From the NCBI GenBank assembly GCA_964623885.1, contig CAZUVM010000006.1, positions 1 to 45,819 of the forward strand: a stretch of DNA of 45,819 nucleotides, given 5' to 3'. The notes under the pieces are model-generated. The model was not told the DNA's origin. It did no database searches and was given only the letters and a program-made list of their open reading frames with translations. A program made the position numbers and the translations under genes. Shown in pieces: positions 25,331 through 33,265 of the stretch. The stretch's first letter is position 1. Every line of letters starts with the position of its first letter. The DNA comes from CAZUVM01 sp964623885 (GTDB taxonomy: Bacteria > Verrucomicrobiota > Verrucomicrobiia > Limisphaerales > UBA8199).

Positions 25331-25364
25331 TAATACGGATGAGCAAAGCCGGATCTTACAAAAA
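25331..25364 (-). promoter_or_regulatory. ECF-type promoter motif, copy C (minus strand)
   Basis: On the minus strand AAGATTTTTGTAAGA reads into TGTAAGA (25360-25354), then 16 bases, then CGTATTA (25337-25331). The same parts with the same spacing occur before the sigma factor gene and after the kinase gene. Direction is toward the hairpin and the small coiled-coil genes. Confidence 0.65.
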
Positions 25365-25502
25365 TCTTCAAAAATCTTTCGGGACTGCTTAAGCCCATTC
25401 CGACCGTTGGGATGAGGCCGCTGCTGTGCATAGCCTTGTTAAGGCACCCCTCCTAACGTCGGAATCCGAATCTGGCTGAAAGTGGCAAAAATCATTTTTT
25501 CG

Positions 25503-25540
25503 AAGATTTTTGTAAGAATTGGGATTTTTGATACGAATAG
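25503..25540 (+). promoter_or_regulatory. ECF-type promoter motif, copy A (sigma factor gene)
   Basis: AAGATTTTTGTAAGA ends at 25517. TGTAAGA (25511-25517), 16 bases, then CGAATAG (25534-25540). The ATG of the sigma factor follows only 5 bases later, so transcription would begin close to the start codon (leaderless or nearly so). The position suggests autoregulation. Confidence 0.65.
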
Positions 25541-25545
25541 AGGGT

Positions 25546-26196
25546 ATGACGAATGCCGAAAGCGAGCCCGCCACAAGCGCGCTCGTGGAATTGATCCCTA
25601 CGCGGCAGTCTCTTTTAAGTCGTCTAAAAAATTGGGATGATCAGGAGAGCTGGCGCGCCTTTTTCGAGACCTACTGGAGGCTAATCTACTCGACTGCGAT
25701 CCGAGCGGGCTTAACCGACCCCGAAGCCCAGGACGTTGTGCAAGAGACGGTTAGTTCTGTTTTAAAGGCTTTGCCCGGGTTCCGTTACCAGAGTGAAAAA
25801 GGTTCCTTTAAGTCCTGGCTATTGAATCTGACACGATGGCGAATTGTGGATCAGTTACGAAAGCGACAGAAGAACATCGCCTCGATTAACGCGAATGACA
25901 CCGGCACCGGTACAGCACCAATCGAGCGTATCGCGGATCCGGGAGGAATTGCTTTGGATGCTACCTGGGATAAAGAATGGGAAAGCAACTTGATGGAGGC
26001 TGCCATCGAACGTGTTAAGCAAAAAGTGGACCCTAAACAGTATCAGATCTTCGATCTTTATGTGGTAAAAGGTTGGCCCGTAGCGAAAGTCGCTGAAGTC
26101 CTGGGGACCAGTCGCAGCAACATTTACATTATCAAACACCGCATCGGCAGTTTAATCAAAAAAGAGGTAGCCCGTTTACATGAAAACCCTGTGTGA
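25546..26196 (+). CDS. ECF-like sigma-70 family RNA polymerase sigma factor
   Basis: The 216-residue sigma factor has region 2 (WRLIYSTAIRAGLTDPEAQD, VVQETVSSVLKALPGFRYQS, FKSWLLNLTRWRIVDQLRKR) and region 4 with a helix-turn-helix (YVVKGWPVAKVAEVLGTSRS, NIYIIKHRIGSLIKKEVARL). Between lies a linker of about 45 residues and no region 3. It probably reads the TGTAAGA-N16-CGWAT motif shared by three sites here. No anti-sigma gene is next to it; the kinase at 29428 could be the regulatory partner, as in other sigma-kinase pairs of this phylum. The Met at 25546 starts the protein; an upstream TTG at 25519 is less likely. Confidence 0.88.
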   Translation: MTNAESEPATSALVELIPTRQSLLSRLKNWDDQESWRAFFETYWRLIYSTAIRAGLTDPEAQDVVQETVSSVLKALPGFRYQSEKGSFKSWLLNLTRWRIVDQLRKRQKNIASINANDTGTGTAPIERIADPGGIALDATWDKEWESNLMEAAIERVKQKVDPKQYQIFDLYVVKGWPVAKVAEVLGTSRSNIYIIKHRIGSLIKKEVARLHENPV

Positions 26197-26380
26197 AATT
26201 GAGTTTGAATGCCGGAAAATGGGTACGCCGGGAAGTGTTTCTTTCTCCCCTAGCATATCCCAATTCCCTTGGCTGATTCATCAACTTGAACGGCCCAGCG
26301 CTGAGGCTCGGCGGCTGCGGGAAATAAAACGATCGATCTTGAAGAAAATCCGATCGGAGATAAAACAGGATAGTGGGTAG
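26180..26380 (+). CDS. Small protein overlapping the sigma gene end
   Basis: The 66-residue ORF begins 17 bases before the sigma stop, which suggests translational coupling. The sequence MKTLCEIEFECRKMG is followed by a charged helix, EARRLREIKRSILKKIRSEI, at the end. Nothing is recognisable, but its position in the sigma operon and its charged, amphipathic nature make it plausible. An anti-sigma role is a guess only. Confidence 0.45.
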   Translation: MKTLCEIEFECRKMGTPGSVSFSPSISQFPWLIHQLERPSAEARRLREIKRSILKKIRSEIKQDSG

Positions 26381-26468
26381 CCGTTGGCAGTCGACTCCGG
26401 AATACTTGCGGGTTTTTGGGGTAGCGTTAATCTCCCGCCAGATAACGAATCGAACCTGAACCAACACA

Positions 26469-26618
26469 ATGAAAAAAAAGAAACGACCCGCGTCTAAGAA
26501 GAAATTGTTGCGTCCGTCCTATAGCCCTAAACCTCGTCGGGCAAAGCCGCTGGTTTATGCAGATTTGGATTCTCCCAGCCCAAGCGCCGTTCCGGATACA
26601 CCCTCACCATCCCCGTGA
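26469..26618 (+). CDS. Very small basic protein (49 residues)
   Basis: A start ATG at 26469 leads a frame MKKKKRPASKKKLLRPSYSP, then KPRRAKPLVYADLDSPSPS, ending in a Ser/Pro tail. It is strongly basic at the N-terminus and Pro/Ser-rich at the C-terminus. Being in the intergene between the sigma operon and the glycosyltransferase, it may be a real small protein. No homologue is known to me. Confidence 0.35.
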   Translation: MKKKKRPASKKKLLRPSYSPKPRRAKPLVYADLDSPSPSAVPDTPSPSP

Positions 26619-26738
26619 GCCTGACGGAGAGCTTCGTTTAGTATTTCGTTCCTCGAGTACGATTGGCCTATCCCGGCTCGCAGGCGGCTCTACGCTGGCT
26701 AGTTCGTGATCCATGCACCATAACAACTCATCTAGCGC

Positions 26739-29306
26739 ATGAAGAAAGTGGTCCTCAGGTGCGGATACTGTCCTGGGGATGTCCTTATGCTGACCGCCGC
26801 AGTCAGGGATCTGCATCGATGTTACCCGGACAGATTCCTAACCGATGTAAGGACGTTTTGCCCTGAGCTTTGGGAGCATAATTCTCTCCTCACCCCGCTA
26901 TCGGATGAGGACGTCGATGTGGAAACTATCGATTGCACGTATCCGCTTATAAATCAAGCGAACACAACTCCATATCATTGTCTTCATGGCTTTATTCATT
27001 TCCTGAATAGCCGACTCAAGCTGGACATCAGGCCTGGAGCATTCCGAGGGGATATATATCTTTCGGAGCAGGAGAGGCTCTGGTACTCACAGGTACACGA
27101 GGTTGCCAAGAGAGATCTGCCATTTTGGATCGTGGCGGCGGGAGGCAAGTACGATATCACCGTTAAGTGGTGGGATACGGCTAGATACCAGGCGGTCATC
27201 GACCATTTCCGCGGTCAGATCCAATTCGTTCAGGTGGGCGGCTTTGGGCATCATCACCCCAGGTTGGAAGGTGTAATCGACTTGCGTGGCAAAACCAATC
27301 TCCGGGAACTAGTACGCCTGGTGTATCATAGCCAGGGCGTCTTATGTCCGGTGACGAGCTTGATGCACCTTGCGGCAGCAGTCCCGGTTAAGCCAAGACA
27401 GCCACAGTGCCGTGCCTGCGTCGTCATCGCTGGAGGCCGCGAACCGGCCCACTGGGAAGCTTATCCTGGGCATCAGTTTATCCATACCAATTCAGCACTA
27501 CCATGCTGTCTTGAAGGCGGTTGCTGGCGCGATCGAGTCCGGCCTTTGCGCGACGGCGATCGGCGTGATCGGCGTGAGCGACGCTGTGTTGATGTCCGAA
27601 ATGGCCTTCCTCATTGCCTGGATCTCATTACCGCCGAGGAGGTCATCCGGCGCATCGAATTATACTTTAAAGGCGGGGCCCTTGCTTTTCTCTCCGCTGC
27701 CGAACAGAGGGCAGCCAAGCGGGCGATCGCGACTAGGTCCAAAAACCGGTATAATTCGCAGCCTCTTAATCTTCACAGTGCCGGCATGGCGTGCGACGCA
27801 TTTATCCAATCAATCCCGCCTCACCCGGGCGGATTTAATGGTCGTGGAATTGTGATTTGCGGTGGCGGCATTCGTTACTTCACCAATGCTTGGGTCTGTA
27901 TCAGATTGCTTCGAAAGCACGGCTGTCGATTGCCAATCGAAGTGTGGTACTTGGGGCGCCAGGAGCTGGACGCTAGAATGGAGTCGTTGCTGGCTCCTTT
28001 GGGAGTCACGTGCGTGGATGCATTGCAGATAAGGAAAGAGTTTCCAGTTCGTGTCTTGCACGGCTGGGAGCTGAAGCCATATGCCATCCTGCATTCCAGA
28101 TTTCGCGAGGTGCTGTTGCTCGACGCTGACAATGTCGCAACCGCCGACCCTGAGTACTTGTTTTCTACTGACGAATTCGAAAGCACAGGCGCTGTCTTCT
28201 GGCCCGACTACGTACGCGGCAAGAATTTGAAGTCGAGAGCGGTGTGGCGAAGCTGCGGTTTGCGCCAGCCTAACGAGCCTGAGTTCGAAACAGGTCAGGT
28301 CCTGGTCGACAAACAACGCTGCTGGGCCGCCTTATGCCTGACCATGTGGTTCAATGAGAACTCGGACTTTTACTACCGTTTTATCCACGGTGACAAAGAG
28401 ACATTTCATCTGGCGTTTCGAAAACTAAATCAGCCGTACGCATTGGTTCCCACGCCGGTTGGTTCATTGGCGGGAACCATGTGCCAACATGATTTCCGGG
28501 GCAGACGAATCTTCCAGCATCGCAACTCCGACAAATGGGACTTATTCCTGACTAACCGCCGAGTTCCGGGTTTCCGATTCGAGGCGGATTGCCGGCAGGC
28601 GGTCCTGCAACTACGGCGGGTTTGGGATGGTCGCCTTGGTGAGCCGTTTGCGCCGGCGTTAGCCTGGACCAAAGCACATAATGCTCCACATATCCATGCC
28701 GTGATGATTTCCTGCCAGGAGCGGAATCACCTCCGCGAACAAACTCTCCGAAATCTGGCCCGAACTGATTGGGATCATGCTCCCGTCTATGTGCAGATGG
28801 ATCAGGGTGCCGGTGAGAATTTCCAACGGCGGCAAACCCGCTGTGCCAGGCTGGCGCTCGAGCGAGGTCTTGCTTCAAGTGCGGATTACGTTTTGTTCCT
28901 CGAGGACGATTTGGATTTTAATCGCCACCTGTTCCATAACCTGCGGAACTGGCCGCCTATCCATTCACGGCATGCGTGCCTGGCCAGCCTATACAATCCC
29001 AACATCAGAGAGGTGGCTTGTGATGTCCCAAACCGCTCACGGTTGGTTGCCTCTGGTTGTGTGTTTGGCAGCCAGGCGCTGCTCATCTCGTGCAAGGCCG
29101 TCGGATACATTCTTCGACATTGGCATGAGATTAATGGCATGCAGGACATCAGGATCTCACGTCTGGCTGGACGGCTTCAAGCACGGGTCTTTTATCATGC
29201 ACCTTCGTTGGTGCAGCACTTGGGAAGGAAAAGCCTTTGGGGCGGGCCGTATCATACCGCCAAAGACTTCGACCCAGAGTGGAAAGCACGGCCCGAGCTC
29301 AAGTAG
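26739..29306 (+). CDS. Three-module glycosyltransferase fusion (GT9-like, DxD-type, GT-A-like)
   Basis: The 855-residue protein seems to join three units. Residues 1-310 resemble GT9 heptosyltransferases: LRCGYCPGDVLMLTAAVRDL at the N-terminus, FVQVGGFGHHHP, LVYHSQGVLCPVTSLMHLAA, and a Cys cluster (C256, C257, C262, C283, C293) like the iron-binding finger of autotransporter heptosyltransferases. Residues 370-640 contain a DxD-type transferase: GWELKPYAILHSRFREVLLL then DADN (462-465), as in Mnn1/mannosyltransferase-like enzymes. Residues 650-850 have VMISCQERNHLREQTLRNLA and YVLFLEDDLDFN with an acidic metal site. No membrane segment. It sits between the sigma factor and the kinase. Confidence 0.75.
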   Translation: MKKVVLRCGYCPGDVLMLTAAVRDLHRCYPDRFLTDVRTFCPELWEHNSLLTPLSDEDVDVETIDCTYPLINQANTTPYHCLHGFIHFLNSRLKLDIRPGAFRGDIYLSEQERLWYSQVHEVAKRDLPFWIVAAGGKYDITVKWWDTARYQAVIDHFRGQIQFVQVGGFGHHHPRLEGVIDLRGKTNLRELVRLVYHSQGVLCPVTSLMHLAAAVPVKPRQPQCRACVVIAGGREPAHWEAYPGHQFIHTNSALPCCLEGGCWRDRVRPLRDGDRRDRRERRCVDVRNGLPHCLDLITAEEVIRRIELYFKGGALAFLSAAEQRAAKRAIATRSKNRYNSQPLNLHSAGMACDAFIQSIPPHPGGFNGRGIVICGGGIRYFTNAWVCIRLLRKHGCRLPIEVWYLGRQELDARMESLLAPLGVTCVDALQIRKEFPVRVLHGWELKPYAILHSRFREVLLLDADNVATADPEYLFSTDEFESTGAVFWPDYVRGKNLKSRAVWRSCGLRQPNEPEFETGQVLVDKQRCWAALCLTMWFNENSDFYYRFIHGDKETFHLAFRKLNQPYALVPTPVGSLAGTMCQHDFRGRRIFQHRNSDKWDLFLTNRRVPGFRFEADCRQAVLQLRRVWDGRLGEPFAPALAWTKAHNAPHIHAVMISCQERNHLREQTLRNLARTDWDHAPVYVQMDQGAGENFQRRQTRCARLALERGLASSADYVLFLEDDLDFNRHLFHNLRNWPPIHSRHACLASLYNPNIREVACDVPNRSRLVASGCVFGSQALLISCKAVGYILRHWHEINGMQDIRISRLAGRLQARVFYHAPSLVQHLGRKSLWGGPYHTAKDFDPEWKARPELK

Positions 29307-29427
29307 CCAGGGCATTTTTCTGAAATGTGCCGTGTTTTGCTCCCATCAGCCGCCGCTGAGGTCCGTCGAACACGAATTTGCATTGCAGGAATCTTACTTA
29401 CGACATCTACTAAGCTGAATTCCAGGA

Positions 29428-32400
29428 ATGGATCCAAAGGCCCACATAACGGATTCGGAGCGTGATCAAGAACGCTCAGGCAGCAAGGCCAACCAGAATT
29501 CGTCCACGGCTAGCGTGCATATCCCCGATCATGAACTGCTGCGCTGTATCGGGCGCGGGAGTTACGGCGAGGTTTGGCTGGCGCGCAACCAGATGGGCGT
29601 TTATCGCGCTGTGAAGATCGTGCATCGCGCTTCATTTGCGGATGGCAGCCCCTTCCAGCGCGAACTGACCGGCATACGCAGGTTCGAGCCTGTTTCTCGT
29701 TCCCACGAGGGTTTTGTCGACGTACTTCATGTAGGGATCAACGAGGGCGCTGGCTACTTCTATTATGTGATGGAATTGGGCGACGACGAGGAAACCGGGG
29801 CCAGCATTGATCCGCGTACTTACTCCCCCAAAACCCTGGCTAAGGAATTGGCGCACCATGGCCGCATGCCAGTGCGCGCCTGTGTCGGACTGGGGCTTGT
29901 TTTGACCCAGGCCCTGGCCGAATTGCACAAGAACGGCTTGGTTCACCGTGACATCAAGCCCTCCAATATCATCTTCGTCCAGGGCGTACCAAAGTTGGCT
30001 GACATCGGATTGGTGGCGCAGATCGAGGAGGCGCGCACTTACGTGGGCACCGCCGGTTTCATTCCGCCCGAAGGTCCGGGCAAAGCGGCTGCCGATATCT
30101 ATGCGTTGGGCAAAGTATTGTATGAGGCTGGCACTGGCCTGGATCGGCAGAACTTTCCCGCACTCCCGGCTGATTGCGAAACATTTGGCGATCGGGCCGA
30201 ATTTTTCGAGCTGAACGAAATCCTCGTTCATGCGTGCCAAAATGAATTGCCCCAGAGGTACGCCACAGCGGAAGACATGCATGCCGACCTCGTGGCGTTG
30301 ACTAATGGCAAATCAATCCGCCGACTGCATCTGCTGGAACGACGCATGGCTCGCTTGAAACGGGTTGCCGTGCTGCTGGCGCTCTGGGCCGTCATCCTGT
30401 CCGGCCTCCTGTACCCGTTGTATGGGCACTGGCGCCGCACAATTGAGGCGCGCGAGCGACAGATTGTTTCCGACATTGCCTATGGCTCGCGGTCAATAGA
30501 CACCGGAGAATACCTTGGAGCTTTGCCGTATTTCGCGGACGCTTTACGGCTGGATCAAGGCAACGAGCATCGCGAACGGGCGCATCGACTCCGCGTCGGT
30601 TCGGTTTTGGCTCAGTGTCCAAAACTCACTCGCATCTGGTCGCTACCCACTCGCGCAAACAGTGTTGAGCTGAGCCCGGACGGCACGCACGTGCTGGTTT
30701 GCCTTTTTGAGAACCGCGTCGAAATATACAATTTGCGCACGGGCCAGCTATACAAGCAGGCCTTCGCGAAGGGCCCCTTAGTCACCAGCGCTAGTTACAG
30801 CCCGGATGGCCGACACATTGTAACTGCCAGCCAGGGGAATGATTCTGCTATCTGGGATGCCGTTACACTGAATGACCCCATACACTTGCAACACGCGGCT
30901 CCAGCGATCAGCGCCAAGTTTAGCCCGGATGGCCGCCACGTTGTGACGGGATGCCAGGGCGGGGTCGTGCAGGTTTGGGATGCTGCCACGGGAAGGTTGG
31001 AAGCTGACCTCAAGAAGCATACAGGAGGAGTCCGATGCTTGGCTTTCAGCCACAACGGCCGTTGGTTGGTCACGGGGAGCGATGATGGCACGGTCGAACT
31101 CTGGGATGCGCTGACCTGGCGATGTCTTGACCGACCGCTTAAACATCCTAGCTGGATTTATGGAACTGCTTTTAGCCCGGATGATAAAAAGTTGGTTACT
31201 GCCTGCGCGGATCGCAACGTTCGTGTTTGGGAGGTGCCTTCGGGTCAGCGGATTCTTCCCGACCTGGAACATGACGACGTGGCGAAGATTGGCCAATTCA
31301 CGCCCGATGGTCAGCTCATCATTACTGCAAGTTTCGACGGCACAGTCCGGCTGTGGCGTTCGGAAGGTCTGCGACCGAATGGTGCTACTGCGGTGCTGCG
31401 ATTGGGCGAACCTGTCACCGATATTGCCTGCAGTGCTGATGGACGCCTCGTCCTAACAGCGAGCACCGATGGGTCTGTCCGGGTTTGGGATCTTGCGGGC
31501 TGCACCGTTTCCCCCGTGAAGCTCAACGGCACGTTTTGCGGCGACGGCACTCGCTTCGCGACTTTAACAAATAATGTCCTTTCTGTTTGGAACACGATAC
31601 CAACAACACTGATCTCCACTTGCTCCTTGGCAGCGCCTGCTAACAGTGTCGTCTTGAACTACAACGGAACCTTTGTTCTGACGATCTCTACAAACTCGGC
31701 CAATCCAAGTGCCGTTGGCTCCAGCATCTCCGTTTTCGCTGCGACCACGGGCCATCAAATAGGCCCTGCAATTCTACTGACGAATGCGCCGGCAGGGGTG
31801 GTTTTCGCTAGAGATGGTAGTCACTTTGTTGCTTATTGGAATCGCTTTGCACAGACCTACAGTGCCTCGGAGGAGAAAACCTCGAGCCTTCTGCTGGACC
31901 ATCAGGCACGTGTTGATGGTGTCGCGATTAGCAGTGACGGTTCACGTGTTGCCACTTTTGGGAATAGCTTGGTACGAATCTGGGATGCCTCTAGCGGGTC
32001 CGCCCTGTGCCCGGCTTTGAAACATGATCGTCGCGTGCAGGATGCGGCATTCAGCCCTGACGGCTCACTGCTCGTTTCTGCTTGTTCCGATAGCTTCGTC
32101 AACAAGTGTGCAGCACAAATCTGGGACGTCGCCACTGGTAATCCTCTGGGCAAGCCACTGGCCCATCGCGACGGAGTCTTGCGGGCGATTTTCAGCACGG
32201 ACGGGCGGCGCCTCGCAACTGCCAGCGAAGACTTTACCGCCATCCTCTGGGACGTTCGTACGGGAAAGCGAATTAGTCCGGTACTTCACCACAAAGATCA
32301 GGTCCATGGCGTCTCATTTAGCCCAGATGGCGATTGCGTTGCCACTGCTTCTCAGGATTATACCGCGCGTATTTGGAGCGCCGATTCGGGTGACCCCCTC

Positions 32401-32871
32401 ACTCCGCCGCTGCTCCATCTGAGCCGGCTCGAAAATGTTGTTTTTCTACCTGATGGCAAAAAGGTCCTCACTTCGGATCAACTCGGTTCTTCCTGGCTTT
32501 GGGACTTGCCGGTAGACGACCGGCCGGTCGAAGATCTCATGCTCCTCTCCTATTTGCTCTCCGGCGGCACGGCTACGCCTTCCAGTGGTTGGACGCCACC
32601 ACACGGCGCCTCGCTCCAGTCCATTTGGGAAGACCTCAACCGCCGCTATCCTTCCGAATTCAGCGCTTCGCCAGAGGAGGTTACTACCTGGCATGAATTC
32701 GAAACACAACTCGCCAAACGCCAGGGCAATTGGGGCGCGGTGGTTTTCCACCTGAATTTCCTCCGTAAAAATCGTCCTGACGACGCCTCGCTGAACGCTC
32801 AATTGGAGGAGGCCAACCAGCATTTACAAAACCAGCTAAATCCCGGGTCAACGCCCCGTCCGGATAAATAG
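29428..32871 (+). CDS. Membrane Ser/Thr protein kinase with about 15 WD40 repeats
   Basis: The 1147-residue protein has an N-terminal kinase domain (about 36-300): the ATP loop IGRGSYGEVW, the Lys in AVKIV (K63), the catalytic loop VHRDIKPSN with D175, ADIGLV (DIG instead of DFG), and the substrate loop VGTAGFIPPEGPGKAAADIY. One transmembrane segment spans 313-332 (VAVLLALWAVILSGLLYPLY). Then some 15 WD40-like units (about 405-1040) of SPDGRHVVTG... VQVWD type would form two seven-bladed propellers, facing the periplasm if the kinase is cytosolic. A helical C-terminus follows. The design fits a sensor kinase; the partner may be the upstream sigma factor. Confidence 0.93.
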   Translation: MDPKAHITDSERDQERSGSKANQNSSTASVHIPDHELLRCIGRGSYGEVWLARNQMGVYRAVKIVHRASFADGSPFQRELTGIRRFEPVSRSHEGFVDVLHVGINEGAGYFYYVMELGDDEETGASIDPRTYSPKTLAKELAHHGRMPVRACVGLGLVLTQALAELHKNGLVHRDIKPSNIIFVQGVPKLADIGLVAQIEEARTYVGTAGFIPPEGPGKAAADIYALGKVLYEAGTGLDRQNFPALPADCETFGDRAEFFELNEILVHACQNELPQRYATAEDMHADLVALTNGKSIRRLHLLERRMARLKRVAVLLALWAVILSGLLYPLYGHWRRTIEARERQIVSDIAYGSRSIDTGEYLGALPYFADALRLDQGNEHRERAHRLRVGSVLAQCPKLTRIWSLPTRANSVELSPDGTHVLVCLFENRVEIYNLRTGQLYKQAFAKGPLVTSASYSPDGRHIVTASQGNDSAIWDAVTLNDPIHLQHAAPAISAKFSPDGRHVVTGCQGGVVQVWDAATGRLEADLKKHTGGVRCLAFSHNGRWLVTGSDDGTVELWDALTWRCLDRPLKHPSWIYGTAFSPDDKKLVTACADRNVRVWEVPSGQRILPDLEHDDVAKIGQFTPDGQLIITASFDGTVRLWRSEGLRPNGATAVLRLGEPVTDIACSADGRLVLTASTDGSVRVWDLAGCTVSPVKLNGTFCGDGTRFATLTNNVLSVWNTIPTTLISTCSLAAPANSVVLNYNGTFVLTISTNSANPSAVGSSISVFAATTGHQIGPAILLTNAPAGVVFARDGSHFVAYWNRFAQTYSASEEKTSSLLLDHQARVDGVAISSDGSRVATFGNSLVRIWDASSGSALCPALKHDRRVQDAAFSPDGSLLVSACSDSFVNKCAAQIWDVATGNPLGKPLAHRDGVLRAIFSTDGRRLATASEDFTAILWDVRTGKRISPVLHHKDQVHGVSFSPDGDCVATASQDYTARIWSADSGDPLTPPLLHLSRLENVVFLPDGKKVLTSDQLGSSWLWDLPVDDRPVEDLMLLSYLLSGGTATPSSGWTPPHGASLQSIWEDLNRRYPSEFSASPEEVTTWHEFETQLAKRQGNWGAVVFHLNFLRKNRPDDASLNAQLEEANQHLQNQLNPGSTPRPDK

Positions 32872-32927
32872 GGTTGGTGAGCTCCCTTTCAGGGGCCAGC
32901 ATTCGCGGGTGATCGGCAGATTTTAGC

Positions 32928-32964
32928 AGATTTTTGTAAGATCGGGGTTTTTTCATCCGTATAT
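32928..32964 (+). promoter_or_regulatory. ECF-type promoter motif, copy B (downstream of kinase)
   Basis: AGATTTTTGTAAGA (32928-32941) contains TGTAAGA (32935-32941), then 16 bases, then CGTATAT (32958-32964). It is identical in layout to copies A and C. A small ORF starts at 32977, 12 bases on; the TerB/DUF697-like gene starts at 33262. Confidence 0.65.
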
Positions 32965-32976
32965 AGGTCAGGATAT

Positions 32977-33186
32977 ATGAAAAACGCGTTCAATTCTCGC
33001 CTGGGGCAAGCTTCGGCCCGGATTTTGCCTTTCCGTCTTTGTTACTGGAATGCCACTCGAAGCCAAAAGCTCCAGTCGGCGAGCGAGCCCACTCGCCCGA
33101 ATCTTAACAACGCTTCCCCGGCATCACCAAACGCAGATCAACCACCACGAGAATCCAGACCGCCACGACCTGCCCAGGGTTTTTAA
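32977..33186 (+). CDS. Small ORF behind promoter copy B
   Basis: The 69-residue frame (MKNAFNSRLGQASARILPFR, then a Pro/Ser/Arg-rich tail) begins 12 bases after the -10-like part of promoter copy B. It has no recognisable domain and the tail looks of low complexity. An overlapping frame (33050-33265) competes. Probably one of the two is real, or a frameshift joins them. Confidence 0.25.
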   Translation: MKNAFNSRLGQASARILPFRLCYWNATRSQKLQSASEPTRPNLNNASPASPNADQPPRESRPPRPAQGF

Positions 33187-33265
33187 AAACCGCTCTTACT
33201 GGTTACAAACTGGGCTGCCGATTGCAATTGGTGCGATTGTGGGATCGGGCCATACTCAGGCATGA
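33050..33265 (+). CDS. Small ORF coupled to the TerB/DUF697-like gene
   Basis: This 71-residue frame ends ATGA with the start of the next gene (stop 33263-33265, next ATG 33262), a typical sign of translational coupling. The C-terminus contains a short hydrophobic segment, SYWLQTGLPIAIGAIVGSG. It has no known domain. It overlaps the other small ORF of the same stretch in another frame. Confidence 0.3.
   Translation: MPLEAKSSSRRASPLARILTTLPRHHQTQINHHENPDRHDLPRVFKNRSYWLQTGLPIAIGAIVGSGHTQA

Noticed and set aside
29632..30282. Minus-strand ORF opposite the kinase
   Set aside because: It is antisense to the kinase catalytic loop region and has no family features.
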